Assembly: GCA_050943495.1 (NCBI GenBank)
Contig: JBMNPH010000008.1
Coordinates: 1 to 64,000 of the forward strand
Length of the DNA stretch: 64,000 bases
Reading direction: 5' to 3'
From: Merdivicinus sp050943495
GTDB lineage: Bacteria > Bacillota > Clostridia > Oscillospirales > Ruminococcaceae
The translations under genes and the position numbers were made by a program. Within the stretch, counting starts at the first letter, position 1. Each line of letters starts with the position of its first letter. Shown here in pieces: positions 1 to 8,353 of the stretch. A model generated the notes under the pieces. It saw only the letters and a list, made by a program, of their open reading frames with translations, was not told the DNA's origin and made no database searches.

Positions 1-187
1 GTTATTTTTACGGGAAAGGATACTCTTTTCCTATACTTGCTACGATATTTTTCAGAAAAGAATTTTTGAGGAAAAAGATATAGTTGCCCTATCCGTTTTT
101 CCTGTAAAGTCTTTACTTACAAGAAATTACCAGAAGATTTTTACCTATCAAATTAATAAAATAAAATTAACAAGAAAAGGAGTTATT
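1..187. other. AT-rich leader upstream of the Hpt gene
   Basis: No gene is visible here. The stretch is AT-rich and holds a weak imperfect inverted repeat near 12-32 and a Shine-Dalgarno sequence (AAAAGGAG) just before the ATG at 188. A promoter for the Hpt gene is probably inside, but I cannot pick a convincing -35/-10 pair. Confidence 0.4.
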
Positions 188-541
188 ATGAAACTGGAAG
201 AAGCAGCAGCTGCATACCAATGGAATATCGAAGAAACTCGTCGCCGTTTTTCCAATAATGAAATGTTACTTCGGAAATTTTTACAGAAATTTCCATCAGA
301 TCAAACTTTTCATAAACTCGAAGAGGCCGTTAAGCAAGAAGATTACGCTGCAATTGAAACTGCTGCCCACACACTGAAAGGAGTGGCGGGAAACCTCGGG
401 TTTACGGCTCTATATGACCAAAGCGCTGCGCTTGTTCTGGCAGTCCGACAGAAGGAATTGGAACAAATCGAACCACTATTCCGTCAAATAGAAACTGAGT
501 ATCAACGCGTGCTGACAGCAATGAAACAGATTGAATGGTGA
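188..541 (+). CDS. Stand-alone histidine phosphotransfer (Hpt) domain protein
   Basis: A 117-residue protein that is essentially one Hpt domain. The phosphorylatable histidine is His61 in AAHTLKGVAGNLG, the classic HxxKG motif on the second helix of the four-helix bundle. Family knowledge: Hpt proteins pass phosphoryl groups between response-regulator receiver domains and hybrid kinases, in the cytoplasm. No kinase or response regulator lies beside it in this window, so its partners are unknown. AAAAGGAG sits 6 bases before the ATG. A terminator follows at 547-578, so it appears to be its own transcription unit, or the last gene of one that starts outside the window. Confidence 0.85.
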   Translation: MKLEEAAAAYQWNIEETRRRFSNNEMLLRKFLQKFPSDQTFHKLEEAVKQEDYAAIETAAHTLKGVAGNLGFTALYDQSAALVLAVRQKELEQIEPLFRQIETEYQRVLTAMKQIEW

Positions 542-546
542 GTAAG

Positions 547-578
547 CGGGCAGGAAAGCCAAATTCCCTGCCCGTTTT
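547..578 (+). terminator. Rho-independent terminator after the Hpt gene
   Basis: Eight-base GC-rich stem CGGGCAGG / CCTGCCCG (547-554 and 567-574) followed by TTTT. It lies in the 57-base gap before birA, whose own Shine-Dalgarno sequence (GGAAAGGAAGAG) comes after the hairpin. Confidence 0.8.
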
Positions 579-598
579 CACTGGAAAGGAAGAGAATT

Positions 599-1591
599 AT
601 GGCAGAGCAATCTACACGATATGCCATCCTGGAACAATTACGCCTTCGGAATGGATCCCTCCTTTCGGGCGGCGAATTGGCTGAGCAAATGCAGATTTCC
701 CGTACGGCTGTTTGGAAACACATTGCTTCCCTTCAGGAAGAAGGTTATTCTATTGAAACGGTACCCAACAAAGGTTATCGACTTTTGGAAGGATCCGTTT
801 TTTCTGGACACGAAATTTCGCGCCGTCTTACAACCGAACATATTGGAAAGAATTTGATTTTCCTGGAAACTGTGGACTCCACCAATGAGGCTGCAAAAAA
901 GGCAGCCGCTGAGGGGGCACCAGATGGAACGGTGATTGTGGCGAAACAGCAGACACAAGGTCGCGGGAGACTGGCGCGAAAGTTTGAATCACCGGCCGGA
1001 TTTGGCGTTTATCTGACCATTTTGCTGCGTCCGGAAATCAGTATCGCCGATTTGAATTTGATTACCCTGCTGGCAGCGGTCGTAGCTGCGGATACAATCG
1101 AGCAGCTTTCCGGAAAACGCCCTGGAATCAAGTGGACCAACGATCTCTTTTTTGAACGCCGCAAAATCTGCGGGATTCTTACGGAATGTGCGGTCGAAGG
1201 GGAAAGCGGCAGAGTTGGATACGCTGCGGTCGGCATTGGAATGAACCTTTTACATGAGCAATCCGATTTTCCGCCGGAATTGCAGGAAATCGCTGGATCT
1301 GTCAAAATGTGTACCGGAATTTCGATCGACCCAACAGATTATACGGCAGCATTACTGAAGAATTTTGAGCAATACTATCGAATGCAGCATTTTCCCGATA
1401 ACAAAGAAGCGATGCTCGACCAGTACCGCCGGGATCTTTTCTTCCTTGGACAGCCGGTACAGGTCGTCGGATTGCGGGAAAGCTATCCGGCAGTGGCAAT
1501 CGATGTAGACGAAGACGGACGTCTGCTTGTCCGCCGGGAAAATGGAATGTTGGAAGCTCTAAACAGCGGAGAAATCAGTATTCGCTTTTGA
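599..1591 (+). CDS. birA: Bifunctional biotin-[acetyl-CoA-carboxylase] ligase / biotin repressor BirA
   Basis: A 330-residue, full-length class II biotin protein ligase. Residues about 5-60 form a winged helix-turn-helix (LAEQMQISRTAVWKHIASL), so it should also repress biotin genes using biotinyl-AMP as corepressor. The catalytic domain follows with the biotinoyl-AMP loop GRGRLAR (GRGRxGR in most homologues), KWTNDL and a C-terminal SH3-like domain. It makes biotinyl-5'-AMP and biotinylates the lysine of carboxyl-carrier proteins in the cytoplasm. No biotin gene or obvious BirA operator is visible nearby. The parE/parC-like pair downstream has its own promoter. Confidence 0.96.
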   Translation: MAEQSTRYAILEQLRLRNGSLLSGGELAEQMQISRTAVWKHIASLQEEGYSIETVPNKGYRLLEGSVFSGHEISRRLTTEHIGKNLIFLETVDSTNEAAKKAAAEGAPDGTVIVAKQQTQGRGRLARKFESPAGFGVYLTILLRPEISIADLNLITLLAAVVAADTIEQLSGKRPGIKWTNDLFFERRKICGILTECAVEGESGRVGYAAVGIGMNLLHEQSDFPPELQEIAGSVKMCTGISIDPTDYTAALLKNFEQYYRMQHFPDNKEAMLDQYRRDLFFLGQPVQVVGLRESYPAVAIDVDEDGRLLVRRENGMLEALNSGEISIRF

Positions 1592-1595
1592 AATC

Positions 1596-1622
1596 TTGAC
1601 AGAACGGTGTTTTCATTATAAA
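1596..1622 (+). promoter_or_regulatory. Probable promoter of the topoisomerase pair
   Basis: TTGACA at 1596-1601 directly after the birA stop, with the A/T-rich -10 region TATAAA at 1617-1622 (15-base spacer) or TAAATA at 1619-1624 (17-base spacer). Its position between birA and the parE-like gene supports an independent transcription unit. Confidence 0.6.
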
Positions 1623-1674
1623 ATAAAAGGTACGGCTTGTGAAAACGAGCAAAAATTTTGATACGGAGGATGTC

Positions 1675-3657
1675 ATGGCAAAACGAAATCAGGTTTACGG
1701 AAACGACAGTATTTCGGCTTTAAAGGGTGCAGATCGGGTGCGCAAACGTCCGGCAGTCATCTTCGGGTCGGATGGATTGGAAGGCTGTGAACATTCCTTT
1801 TTTGAGATCCTGTCCAACTCTATCGATGAAGCACGCGAAGGCTTTGGATCCAGAATCCTAGTCACCCGCTATGCCGATCATTCGCTGGAAGTACAGGATT
1901 TCGCGCGCGGCATTCCGGTGGACTGGAACCCCAATGAACAGCGATATAACTGGGAACTGGTTTTCTGCGAACTCTATGCGGGCGGAAAATATAAAAACGG
2001 CGGTTCCAATTATGAGTTTTCTCTGGGCCTCAACGGACTGGGGTCCTGTGCGACCCAATATTCTTCCGAATATTTTGATGTCGAAGTCATTCGCGATGGA
2101 TTCCAGTATAATCTTCACTTTGAGAAGGGCGAAATCGTGGGCGAGATGCAGAAGGTGCCCACCAACTCCAAAAAGACCGGCACTCGTCAAAAATGGCGTC
2201 CCGATTTGGAGGTTTTTACTGATATTGCTATTCCTTCCGAGTTTTTCCTGGATACCCTCAAAAAGCAGGCTGTTGTTAATCCCGGCCTGACCTTTGAATT
2301 TACAGACTACACCGCGGACGGCAAAAAGACCTATACTTTCTGCTATGAGAACGGTTTGACCGATTATCTGAAAGAACGGATTGGCGAGGAAGAAGCGCTC
2401 ACCAGCATCCAGTATTGGGAAGCGGAACGGGTCGGGCGCGACCGCGAGGACAAGCCGGATTATAAAGTGAAGCTGTCCGTTGCAGTGGCCTTTTCTAACC
2501 GCGTCCAGTTTGTGGAATACTATCACAACTCCAGTTTCCTGGAACACGGCGGTTCTCCGGAACGCGCTGTCCGGCAGGCATTCGTCTCCCAGATTGATGC
2601 CTATCTGAAACAGCAGGGCAAATATCTGAAAAATGAGAGCAAAATCAACTACAGCGATATTGAGGATTGTCTGGTTCTGGTTTCCTCTTCCTTTTCCACC
2701 CAGACATCTTATGAAAATCAGACCAAAAAGGCAATTAACAATAAATTTATCTATGAGGCCATGACCGATTTCCTCAAGCATCAGCTGGAAATCTGGTTTT
2801 TGGAGAATCCTGTCGAGGCAAATAAAATCGCGGAACAGGTTCTCGTCAATAAGAGAAGCCGCGAAAATGCCGAGAAAACCCGCTTGAATATCAAGAAGAA
2901 GCTGCAGGGCACCATCGATCTTGCCAATCGCGTGCAGAAATTTATTGACTGCCGCACGAAAGACGTATCCCGCCGGGAACTGTTCATTGTGGAAGGTGAT
3001 TCGGCACTGGGTTCCTGCAAACTCTCCCGCGACGCGGAATTTCAGGCGATCATCCCTGTTCGCGGCAAGATTTTGAACTGCCTCAAAGCAGATTACGATA
3101 AAATCTTTAAGAATGAGATCATCACCGATCTGCTCAAGGTTCTGGGATGCGGTGTTGAAGTCAAGGCCAAGGCAAATAAGGAACTTTCCAGTTTTGACCT
3201 GAACAGTCTGCGCTGGAACAAGGTCATTATCTGTACGGATGCCGACTATGACGGTTTCCAGATCCGCACCCTCATTCTCACTATGCTCTATCGGCTGACT
3301 CCTACTTTGATTGAAAAGGGATACGTATATATTGCGCAGTCCCCTCTTTACGAAATCACAACCAAAAAACGCACCTATTTTGCCTACAATGAATTGGAAC
3401 GCACCCAGATTATGCAGATGATCGGCGATGAGAAATTCACCATCCAGCGTTCCAAGGGACTGGGTGAAAACGAACCGGATATGATGTCCCTGACAACTAT
3501 GAATCCCGATACCCGCCGTACGATCAAAATTACACCTGAGGATGCGGAACGGACTGCTGCCCTCTTTGAGCTTTTGCTTGGGGACGATCTACAGGGACGT
3601 AAAGATATGATCGCCGAACATGGGCATGAATATCTCGATATGCTCGATATTTCCTGA
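1675..3657 (+). CDS. parE: Type IIA DNA topoisomerase subunit B (ParE-like, divergent)
   Basis: A 660-residue GyrB/ParE-family ATPase subunit, counting from the ATG at 1675, which follows ACGGAGGATGTC. The GTG at 1639 would add 12 residues but lacks a ribosome site. Order: GHKL ATPase domain (Asn48 in EILSNSIDEA), transducer, and TOPRIM domain with EGD (440-442) and the Mg-binding DAD (522-524). No insert is seen in TOPRIM. Several core motifs are unusual: DFARGIP replaces the normal DNGRGIP, and DYDGF replaces DVDGA. It should pair with the adjacent A subunit to pass DNA duplexes. Whether it acts as gyrase or topoisomerase IV cannot be settled here. The true gyrAB is probably elsewhere, near dnaA, so this is taken as the second pair. 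Confidence 0.88.
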   Translation: MAKRNQVYGNDSISALKGADRVRKRPAVIFGSDGLEGCEHSFFEILSNSIDEAREGFGSRILVTRYADHSLEVQDFARGIPVDWNPNEQRYNWELVFCELYAGGKYKNGGSNYEFSLGLNGLGSCATQYSSEYFDVEVIRDGFQYNLHFEKGEIVGEMQKVPTNSKKTGTRQKWRPDLEVFTDIAIPSEFFLDTLKKQAVVNPGLTFEFTDYTADGKKTYTFCYENGLTDYLKERIGEEEALTSIQYWEAERVGRDREDKPDYKVKLSVAVAFSNRVQFVEYYHNSSFLEHGGSPERAVRQAFVSQIDAYLKQQGKYLKNESKINYSDIEDCLVLVSSSFSTQTSYENQTKKAINNKFIYEAMTDFLKHQLEIWFLENPVEANKIAEQVLVNKRSRENAEKTRLNIKKKLQGTIDLANRVQKFIDCRTKDVSRRELFIVEGDSALGSCKLSRDAEFQAIIPVRGKILNCLKADYDKIFKNEIITDLLKVLGCGVEVKAKANKELSSFDLNSLRWNKVIICTDADYDGFQIRTLILTMLYRLTPTLIEKGYVYIAQSPLYEITTKKRTYFAYNELERTQIMQMIGDEKFTIQRSKGLGENEPDMMSLTTMNPDTRRTIKITPEDAERTAALFELLLGDDLQGRKDMIAEHGHEYLDMLDIS

Positions 3658-3670
3658 AAGGAGCGCCAAT

Positions 3671-5908
3671 ATGCCAAGAAAACAGAAAGAAATCAAAAAA
3701 CCAGTATTGGACAGCGCCTATATCAAGGATGCCGGGCAGGTGGTACAGCAGCCGATTACCGAAACTTTGCTGGAAAACTATATGCCATATGCCATGAGCG
3801 TCATCATTTCCCGTGCTTTGCCGGAAATTGACGGCTTCAAGCCCGCTCACCGTAAATTGCTTTATACCATGTATCAGATGAGTCTGCTGACCGGCGCACG
3901 TACCAAATCAGCCAATGTAGTCGGCCAGACAATGCATCTTAATCCTCACGGCGAAGGCGCCATTTATGAAACAATGGTCCGTCTTGCCCGCGGAAATGAA
4001 GCGTTACTGCACCCCTATGTCGACTCCAAAGGTAACTTCGGTAAGGCTTATTCCCGCGATATGGCGTATGCGGCTTCCCGTTATACCGAGGTCAAACTGG
4101 AAAAAATTGCGGGAGAATTGTTTAAGGATATTGCCAAGGATACGGTTGACTTTGTCCCGAATTATGATAATACGACAACGGAACCAACGCTTTTTCCCAC
4201 TACTTTTCCCTCAATCCTGGTCAACTCAAATGTCGGGATTGCGGTTTCGATGGCAAGTTCCATCTGTCCGTTTAATCTGGCTGAAGTCTGTGAAACAACA
4301 GTCCAGCTTTTGAAAGATCCCGATTCGGATTTGATGGATACCCTGAAAGGTCCGGATTTTCCTGGCGGCGGATTTTTACTTTACAATCCCGAGGAACTTC
4401 GTAAAATTTACGAAACCGGTCGCGGTTCTGTTCGGATTCGCGGACGGTATCAGGTGGACAAGTCTGCAAACTGCATTGAAATTACCGAAATCCCACCGAC
4501 AACTACGGTGGAGGTTATCATAGACCGGATTATCGACTTGGTGAAGTCCAATAAGATCCGGGAAATTTCAGATATTCGCGACGAGACTGATCTGAACGGT
4601 CTGAAAATCTGCATCGAGCTGAAGCGAGGCACCGATCCCGATAAGCTGATGAGCCGCCTTTATAAGCTGACTCCACTGGAAGATGCCTATTCCTGCAACT
4701 TTAACGTGCTGATCGACGGTGTTCCGCGCGTTTTGGGCGCAAAGCAGCTTCTTTTGGAATGGATCGAATTCCGTCGAAACTGTGTTGCCAGACGGGTTCG
4801 TTTTGACCTGAAAAAGGCGGAAGACAAGCTGCATCTCCTGCAAGGTTTAGGAAAAATTTTGCTGGATATTGATAAGGCAATCCAGATTGTACGGGAAACC
4901 GAGGAAGAAGAAGAGGTTGTCCCCAATTTGATGATTGGCTTTGGAATTGACCAGATTCAGGCGGAATATGTGGCGGAAATCAAACTGCGCCACCTAAACC
5001 GTCAATATATCCTGGATCGCCTGACTGAAACACAGGATCTCGAACGTGAAATTGCAGAGATGCAAGATATACTGCAGAGTCCCCGTAAAATCAGTAAAAT
5101 TATTATCACAGAACTTCAAGAAGTGGCGAAAAAGTATGGACAGCCCCGTAAAACACTCTTCGTTTATGCGGACGAGCTGGAAGAAGATGTTGAGGAAGAA
5201 GAAGTTCCGGACTTTGCAGTCCATCTGTTCGTCACGGCAGAAGGATATTTTAAAAAGATTCTGCCTCAGTCTCTTCGCATGAGCAATACCCAGAAATTGA
5301 AGGACGGAGATGAAATCAAGCTGCAAGTGGATTCCACAAATCGTGCCGAGCTTCTCTTTTTTACCAATCAATGCCAGGTCTATAAAGCTAGAGTCTCGGA
5401 TTTTGGGCAAACAAAAGCAAGTGCTATGGGAGATTACATTCCCTCCAAACTTGGTTTTGACGAAGGCGAACACTTGGTCGGCACTGTTGTGACATCGGAT
5501 TATCAGGGTGACCTTCTCTTTTTCTTTGAAAATGGTAAAGTCTCCAAAGTTCCGCTGCACGCCTATGAAACGAAAACGAATCGCCGCAAATTGCAGAAAG
5601 CTTATTCTGATAAATCTCCTCTGGTTGCCTTGGATGTTCCCTCTGATGGTCAGGAATATATTTTAACCTCCAACCAGAAGCGTAAGCTCATCTTCAATCC
5701 CGCAATGATCTCATCGAAATCAACTCGGGATAATCAAGGCGTCGCCGTTATGACTTTGAAAAAGAATGCCTTTGTCGAATCTGTCGAACCATTAACTGAA
5801 ACTTCTTTCGTATCGCCGCATCGCTATCGCACTAAAACACTTCCTGCTGCCGGTGCAATCCTTCGTGAGGAGGATTTAGGCGAACAGCTCACATTGGACG
5901 GAAAATAA
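3671..5908 (+). CDS. parC: Type IIA DNA topoisomerase subunit A (ParC-like, divergent)
   Basis: A 745-residue GyrA/ParC-family breakage-reunion subunit. ATG 3671 follows GAAAGGAGCGCCAAT, 13 bases after the subunit B stop, so the two are co-expressed. The catalytic tyrosine is Tyr138 in ASRYTEV, preceded by the expected arginine. The winged-helix region reads PHGEGAIYE where most enzymes have PHGDSAVYD, so the Ser that anchors quinolones is Gly96 and both acidic positions are Glu. The C-terminal part (from about residue 510) is a beta-pinwheel-like region; I see no GyrA box (QRRGGKG), which argues for a topoisomerase IV role over negative supercoiling. A strong terminator follows. Confidence 0.88.
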   Translation: MPRKQKEIKKPVLDSAYIKDAGQVVQQPITETLLENYMPYAMSVIISRALPEIDGFKPAHRKLLYTMYQMSLLTGARTKSANVVGQTMHLNPHGEGAIYETMVRLARGNEALLHPYVDSKGNFGKAYSRDMAYAASRYTEVKLEKIAGELFKDIAKDTVDFVPNYDNTTTEPTLFPTTFPSILVNSNVGIAVSMASSICPFNLAEVCETTVQLLKDPDSDLMDTLKGPDFPGGGFLLYNPEELRKIYETGRGSVRIRGRYQVDKSANCIEITEIPPTTTVEVIIDRIIDLVKSNKIREISDIRDETDLNGLKICIELKRGTDPDKLMSRLYKLTPLEDAYSCNFNVLIDGVPRVLGAKQLLLEWIEFRRNCVARRVRFDLKKAEDKLHLLQGLGKILLDIDKAIQIVRETEEEEEVVPNLMIGFGIDQIQAEYVAEIKLRHLNRQYILDRLTETQDLEREIAEMQDILQSPRKISKIIITELQEVAKKYGQPRKTLFVYADELEEDVEEEEVPDFAVHLFVTAEGYFKKILPQSLRMSNTQKLKDGDEIKLQVDSTNRAELLFFTNQCQVYKARVSDFGQTKASAMGDYIPSKLGFDEGEHLVGTVVTSDYQGDLLFFFENGKVSKVPLHAYETKTNRRKLQKAYSDKSPLVALDVPSDGQEYILTSNQKRKLIFNPAMISSKSTRDNQGVAVMTLKKNAFVESVEPLTETSFVSPHRYRTKTLPAAGAILREEDLGEQLTLDGK

Positions 5909-5919
5909 AAAAGCTCTAA

Positions 5920-5980
5920 AATTGCTCTGAACAGCAAGCATTGTTTTTTAATAATCAAGCTGTTTCGAGCAATTTTTTTT
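5920..5980 (+). terminator. Terminator of the topoisomerase operon
   Basis: Long two-part stem: ATTGCTC pairs with GAGCAAT at its base and AACAGC with GCTGTT above a small internal loop, followed by TTTTTTTT at 5973-5980. Confidence 0.8.
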
Positions 5981-6050
5981 GATGAAATTCTCGATCAATT
6001 CCAATTATATAAAGCCTCAAAAAGCCTAAAAAAATATTTTCAAAAAACCC

Positions 6051-6079
6051 TTGACAAAGTAATTCATATCTGATATAAT
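6051..6079 (+). promoter_or_regulatory. Consensus sigma-A promoter of the tRNA-Leu pair
   Basis: TTGACA at 6051-6056 and TATAAT at 6074-6079 with exactly 17 bases between. The first tRNA starts 55 bases further on. Confidence 0.9.
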
Positions 6080-6134
6080 AAATAACGTTCCGAGGAAAAC
6101 CTCACTCGGATGGAAACCCCAAAATTGAACAGAT

Positions 6135-6220
6135 GCAGATGTGGCGGAATTGGCAGACGCGCTACTTTGAGGTGGTAGTGAGTATTCCTCGTGTGGGTTC
6201 AAGTCCCGTCATCTGCACCA
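6135..6220 (+). tRNA. tRNA-Leu, anticodon GAG
   Basis: An 86-base gene with encoded CCA. Acceptor arms GCAGATG / CATCTGC, D-arm with GGCAGACGCGC, anticodon stem CTACT / GGTAG around loop TTGAGGT (anticodon GAG, reads CUC/CUU), a long variable arm typical of class II tRNAs, and T-loop GGTTCAAGTCC. It is separated from the next tRNA-Leu by three bases. Confidence 0.95.
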
Positions 6221-6223
6221 AAT

Positions 6224-6310
6224 GCGGATATGGCGGAATTGGCAGACGCGCTAGATTCAGGTTCTAGTGACTTCACGGTCATACAGGTTCAAGTCCTGCT
6301 ATCCGCACCA
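6224..6310 (+). tRNA. tRNA-Leu, anticodon CAG
   Basis: An 87-base class II tRNA with encoded CCA. Acceptor arms GCGGATA / TATCCGC, anticodon stem CTAGA / TCTAG around TTCAGGT (anticodon CAG, reads CUG), long variable arm (GACTTCACGGTC) and T-loop GGTTCAAGTCC. It is co-transcribed with the GAG isoacceptor. Confidence 0.95.
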
Positions 6311-6333
6311 GCAGCTTAGAGCTGCAGCAAAGA

Positions 6334-6366
6334 CGCGCACTCACATTGGTGGGTGTGCGTTTTCCT
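6334..6366 (+). terminator. Terminator after the tRNA-Leu pair (first hairpin)
   Basis: CGCAC (6336-6340) and GTGCG (6355-6359) pair, with CAC/GTG further in after a small internal loop, followed by a T-rich tract. It is weaker than the second hairpin at 6419. Confidence 0.6.
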
Positions 6367-6418
6367 TTATTCCCACTTTGATTGATTTATCCCCCTTCTG
6401 GGGACTTCTGCCAAAAGT

Positions 6419-6448
6419 ACACACTCACTTTGTGAGTGTGTTTTATTT
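6419..6448 (+). terminator. Strong terminator (second hairpin) after the tRNA-Leu pair
   Basis: A perfect 10-base stem ACACACTCAC / GTGAGTGTGT (6419-6428 and 6432-6441) with a 3-base loop and T-rich tail. Its motif (CACTCAC...GTG) resembles the hairpin at 6336, as if the two were duplicates. Confidence 0.85.
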
Positions 6449-6505
6449 TATCCTCGCGATGGGCGGTTCCCGATGAAATTTTTGCTGATTCTTCTTTATT
6501 TGTCA

Positions 6506-6538
6506 GCAAAAAAGAAAGGCCCTGCTATATACAGGACC
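6506..6538 (-). terminator. Terminator of the fucosidase gene
   Basis: On the minus strand GGTCCTG (6538-6532) pairs with CAGGGCC (6524-6518, one G-U pair) around a 7-base loop and is followed by TTTCTTTTTT. It lies 29 bases past the fucosidase stop. A second inverted repeat, TTTTTGCTGA / TCAGCAAAAA, lies just beyond at 6479-6513. Confidence 0.75.
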
Positions 6539-6566
6539 CTTCAGGCAATGAACACCAGGTTACTGG

Positions 6567-8024
6567 TTATTTTAGGTGGATTTTCAGGCAATTGATATAT
6601 TCTGTAGGCAGCTTTTCGGGAAGTTTAACCGTTAGAATCCCATACTTTTGCTCGAATTCCAACAGACCGCCTCCCAAAAGGGAAACGCATTCAATTGGTG
6701 TTTCTGCAAAACTCCGCAGAACTACTGTCCCATTTGATGGCACTTTCATGACAAAGGCAAAGACATCATCGGATTTACTGGTGAAATAGAAATCTGTCTC
6801 GGTCCATTCCATCTTCTTTCCGGCAGCAGTCTCCTGATGCGGTACTGTAACGCCTTCCTTAAATATCCGCCAAGGTCTGGTATCATAAATTCCCTCCGCA
6901 CAAACGGAAAACCATTTGCCGATTTCCTGCAGGAAGAAAACAGATTCCTCGTCCAGCGTGCCATCCGGCAACTGTGGTATATTCAGCAATAAAGTACCAT
7001 TTTTGGCCAGAATATCCACAAAGGTTTCGATCAATTCCAACGGCTTAAGATATGGTTCGCGCGAATCATAGAACCATGGTCCAATACAGATTTCTGTCTG
7101 CCATGGAGTTGGGAATATATCCGGCAGCTTACTGCTCTCAATGTCATAGGTTCCTACTGTATAAATCTGATCCCGCCAGTCTTTTTGGGTATAAACCGCA
7201 CGATTCTCTCCATACTTTCGGATGGAGGTATTGTAAAGGTAGGAAACAACTTCCAAACCTGGCTGATACATTGGATCTGACTCGTCCGCCTGGAACAGTT
7301 CCCCGAATGGTAGTCCCCCATCGGTATACAATAAATCCGGTTGATATAAATCAATCGCTTCCTTTATGACATTCATCCAGTATTGATGATATTGGGAATT
7401 CCGGGTATATTGCGGCCGGGAAGGCCCAATTCCCATGTCCAGGTTCATATGTTCCTGATTTTTATGATAAAATGTTTGATAATTCTCATCCCATCCATCA
7501 TAGCGGACCCCTTTGTACGGGCCTTCTGCATCGCATCCCTTATTGACATTCATCCATGCAAACGAACGTCCCAGATGTTCGCCTAACCCAAAGGGCAGGC
7601 CCTGCTTCTCTGCTGCCTTTTTCCACAATCCGCAGATATCCTTCATCGGCCCAACTTTTGCGGAATTCATGTCATTAAACTTGGTGGGAAAATTGATGAA
7701 ATTATCATGATGGGCAATCTGTCCGCAAAAATACCGGGCGCCTGCCTTCCGATACAACTCCATAAGATAATCTGGTTCAAAATTTTCCGCCTTCCAAAGT
7801 TTACAGATATCTTTATATCCAAACTTTGACGGATGTCCATAGGTACGCAAGTGGTGCCGATATTGGGGGGTCCCTTGGATGTACATATTCCGTGCATACC
7901 AGTCCCCTGCCATTGGGACACTCTGCGGCCCCCAATGACTCCAGATTCCAAATTTTGCGTCAGCAAACCACTGCGGGCACTGATATTTTCGCAAAGACGT
8001 AAAAGTCGCCTCAAATTTTTCCAT
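6567..8024 (-). CDS. Alpha-L-fucosidase, GH29 family
   Basis: A 485-residue protein. It carries the GH29 (beta/alpha)8 barrel with WFADAKFGIWSHWG near the N-terminus, AHHDNF around residue 104-109, and the nucleophile region PDLLYTDGG with Asp235 as the likely catalytic nucleophile. A C-terminal beta-sandwich follows from about residue 380. It would release alpha-linked L-fucose from glycans. There is no signal peptide, so it is probably cytoplasmic and works on imported oligosaccharides. The start ATG follows GAGGAGGC. It stands alone with its own promoter and terminator, opposite to its neighbours. No fucose transporter or regulator is beside it. It could prefer aryl or plant fucosides; linkage specificity is not readable. 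Confidence 0.9.
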   Translation of the reverse strand: MEKFEATFTSLRKYQCPQWFADAKFGIWSHWGPQSVPMAGDWYARNMYIQGTPQYRHHLRTYGHPSKFGYKDICKLWKAENFEPDYLMELYRKAGARYFCGQIAHHDNFINFPTKFNDMNSAKVGPMKDICGLWKKAAEKQGLPFGLGEHLGRSFAWMNVNKGCDAEGPYKGVRYDGWDENYQTFYHKNQEHMNLDMGIGPSRPQYTRNSQYHQYWMNVIKEAIDLYQPDLLYTDGGLPFGELFQADESDPMYQPGLEVVSYLYNTSIRKYGENRAVYTQKDWRDQIYTVGTYDIESSKLPDIFPTPWQTEICIGPWFYDSREPYLKPLELIETFVDILAKNGTLLLNIPQLPDGTLDEESVFFLQEIGKWFSVCAEGIYDTRPWRIFKEGVTVPHQETAAGKKMEWTETDFYFTSKSDDVFAFVMKVPSNGTVVLRSFAETPIECVSLLGGGLLEFEQKYGILTVKLPEKLPTEYINCLKIHLK

Positions 8025-8058
8025 AAGTCTGCCTCCTCAACCAAAAGGTCTTTTCTCC

Positions 8059-8087
8059 ATCATACAGGATTTTTCCCTTTATTTCCA
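8059..8087 (-). promoter_or_regulatory. Probable promoter of the fucosidase gene
   Basis: On the minus strand, TGGAAA (8087-8082) and TATGAT (8064-8059) are 17 bases apart, about 35 bases before the start codon. The match to consensus is moderate, as expected for a regulated gene. I see no good cre match here. Confidence 0.5.
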
Positions 8088-8273
8088 GTGGCAATCTTAT
8101 TAATTGCGATCTAATTTTTAATATTCACCATCGTTTTTCAAAAATTACCATTCCTACGGTTTCCGTTGCTTATATTTTTTCTTGAAAAATCGACCAGATT
8201 TTTTTCTTTTTTCGTTATTTCATTAGTAAATCCGTAAAAAATCAAAAATTTGCTTTCCTGTAAAGGAAAACCC

Positions 8274-8302
8274 TTGACAGCTGTTCTGTTTTCCGTTATA
8301 AT
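8274..8302 (+). promoter_or_regulatory. Consensus sigma-A promoter of the ylxM-ffh-trmD operon
   Basis: TTGACA at 8274-8279, 17-base spacer, TATAAT at 8297-8302, about 50 bases before the ylxM start. Confidence 0.9.
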
Positions 8303-8353
8303 ACCTATGTAAAGCAAATGCATTTACAGCATTCCGAAAAGGAGGTCTTCTGG

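Larger units (their letters stand above)
8025..8353. other. Divergent intergenic region between fucosidase and ylxM
   Basis: A 329-base AT-rich gap holding the fucosidase promoter (minus strand, 8059-8087) and the ylxM-ffh operon promoter (plus strand, 8274-8302). The middle part, about 8100-8270, shows no gene or strong hairpin. Confidence 0.6.

Noticed and set aside
6224..8024. Integrated element using tRNA-Leu as attachment site
   Set aside because: I could find no integrase and no repeat of the tRNA 3' end around the fucosidase gene.
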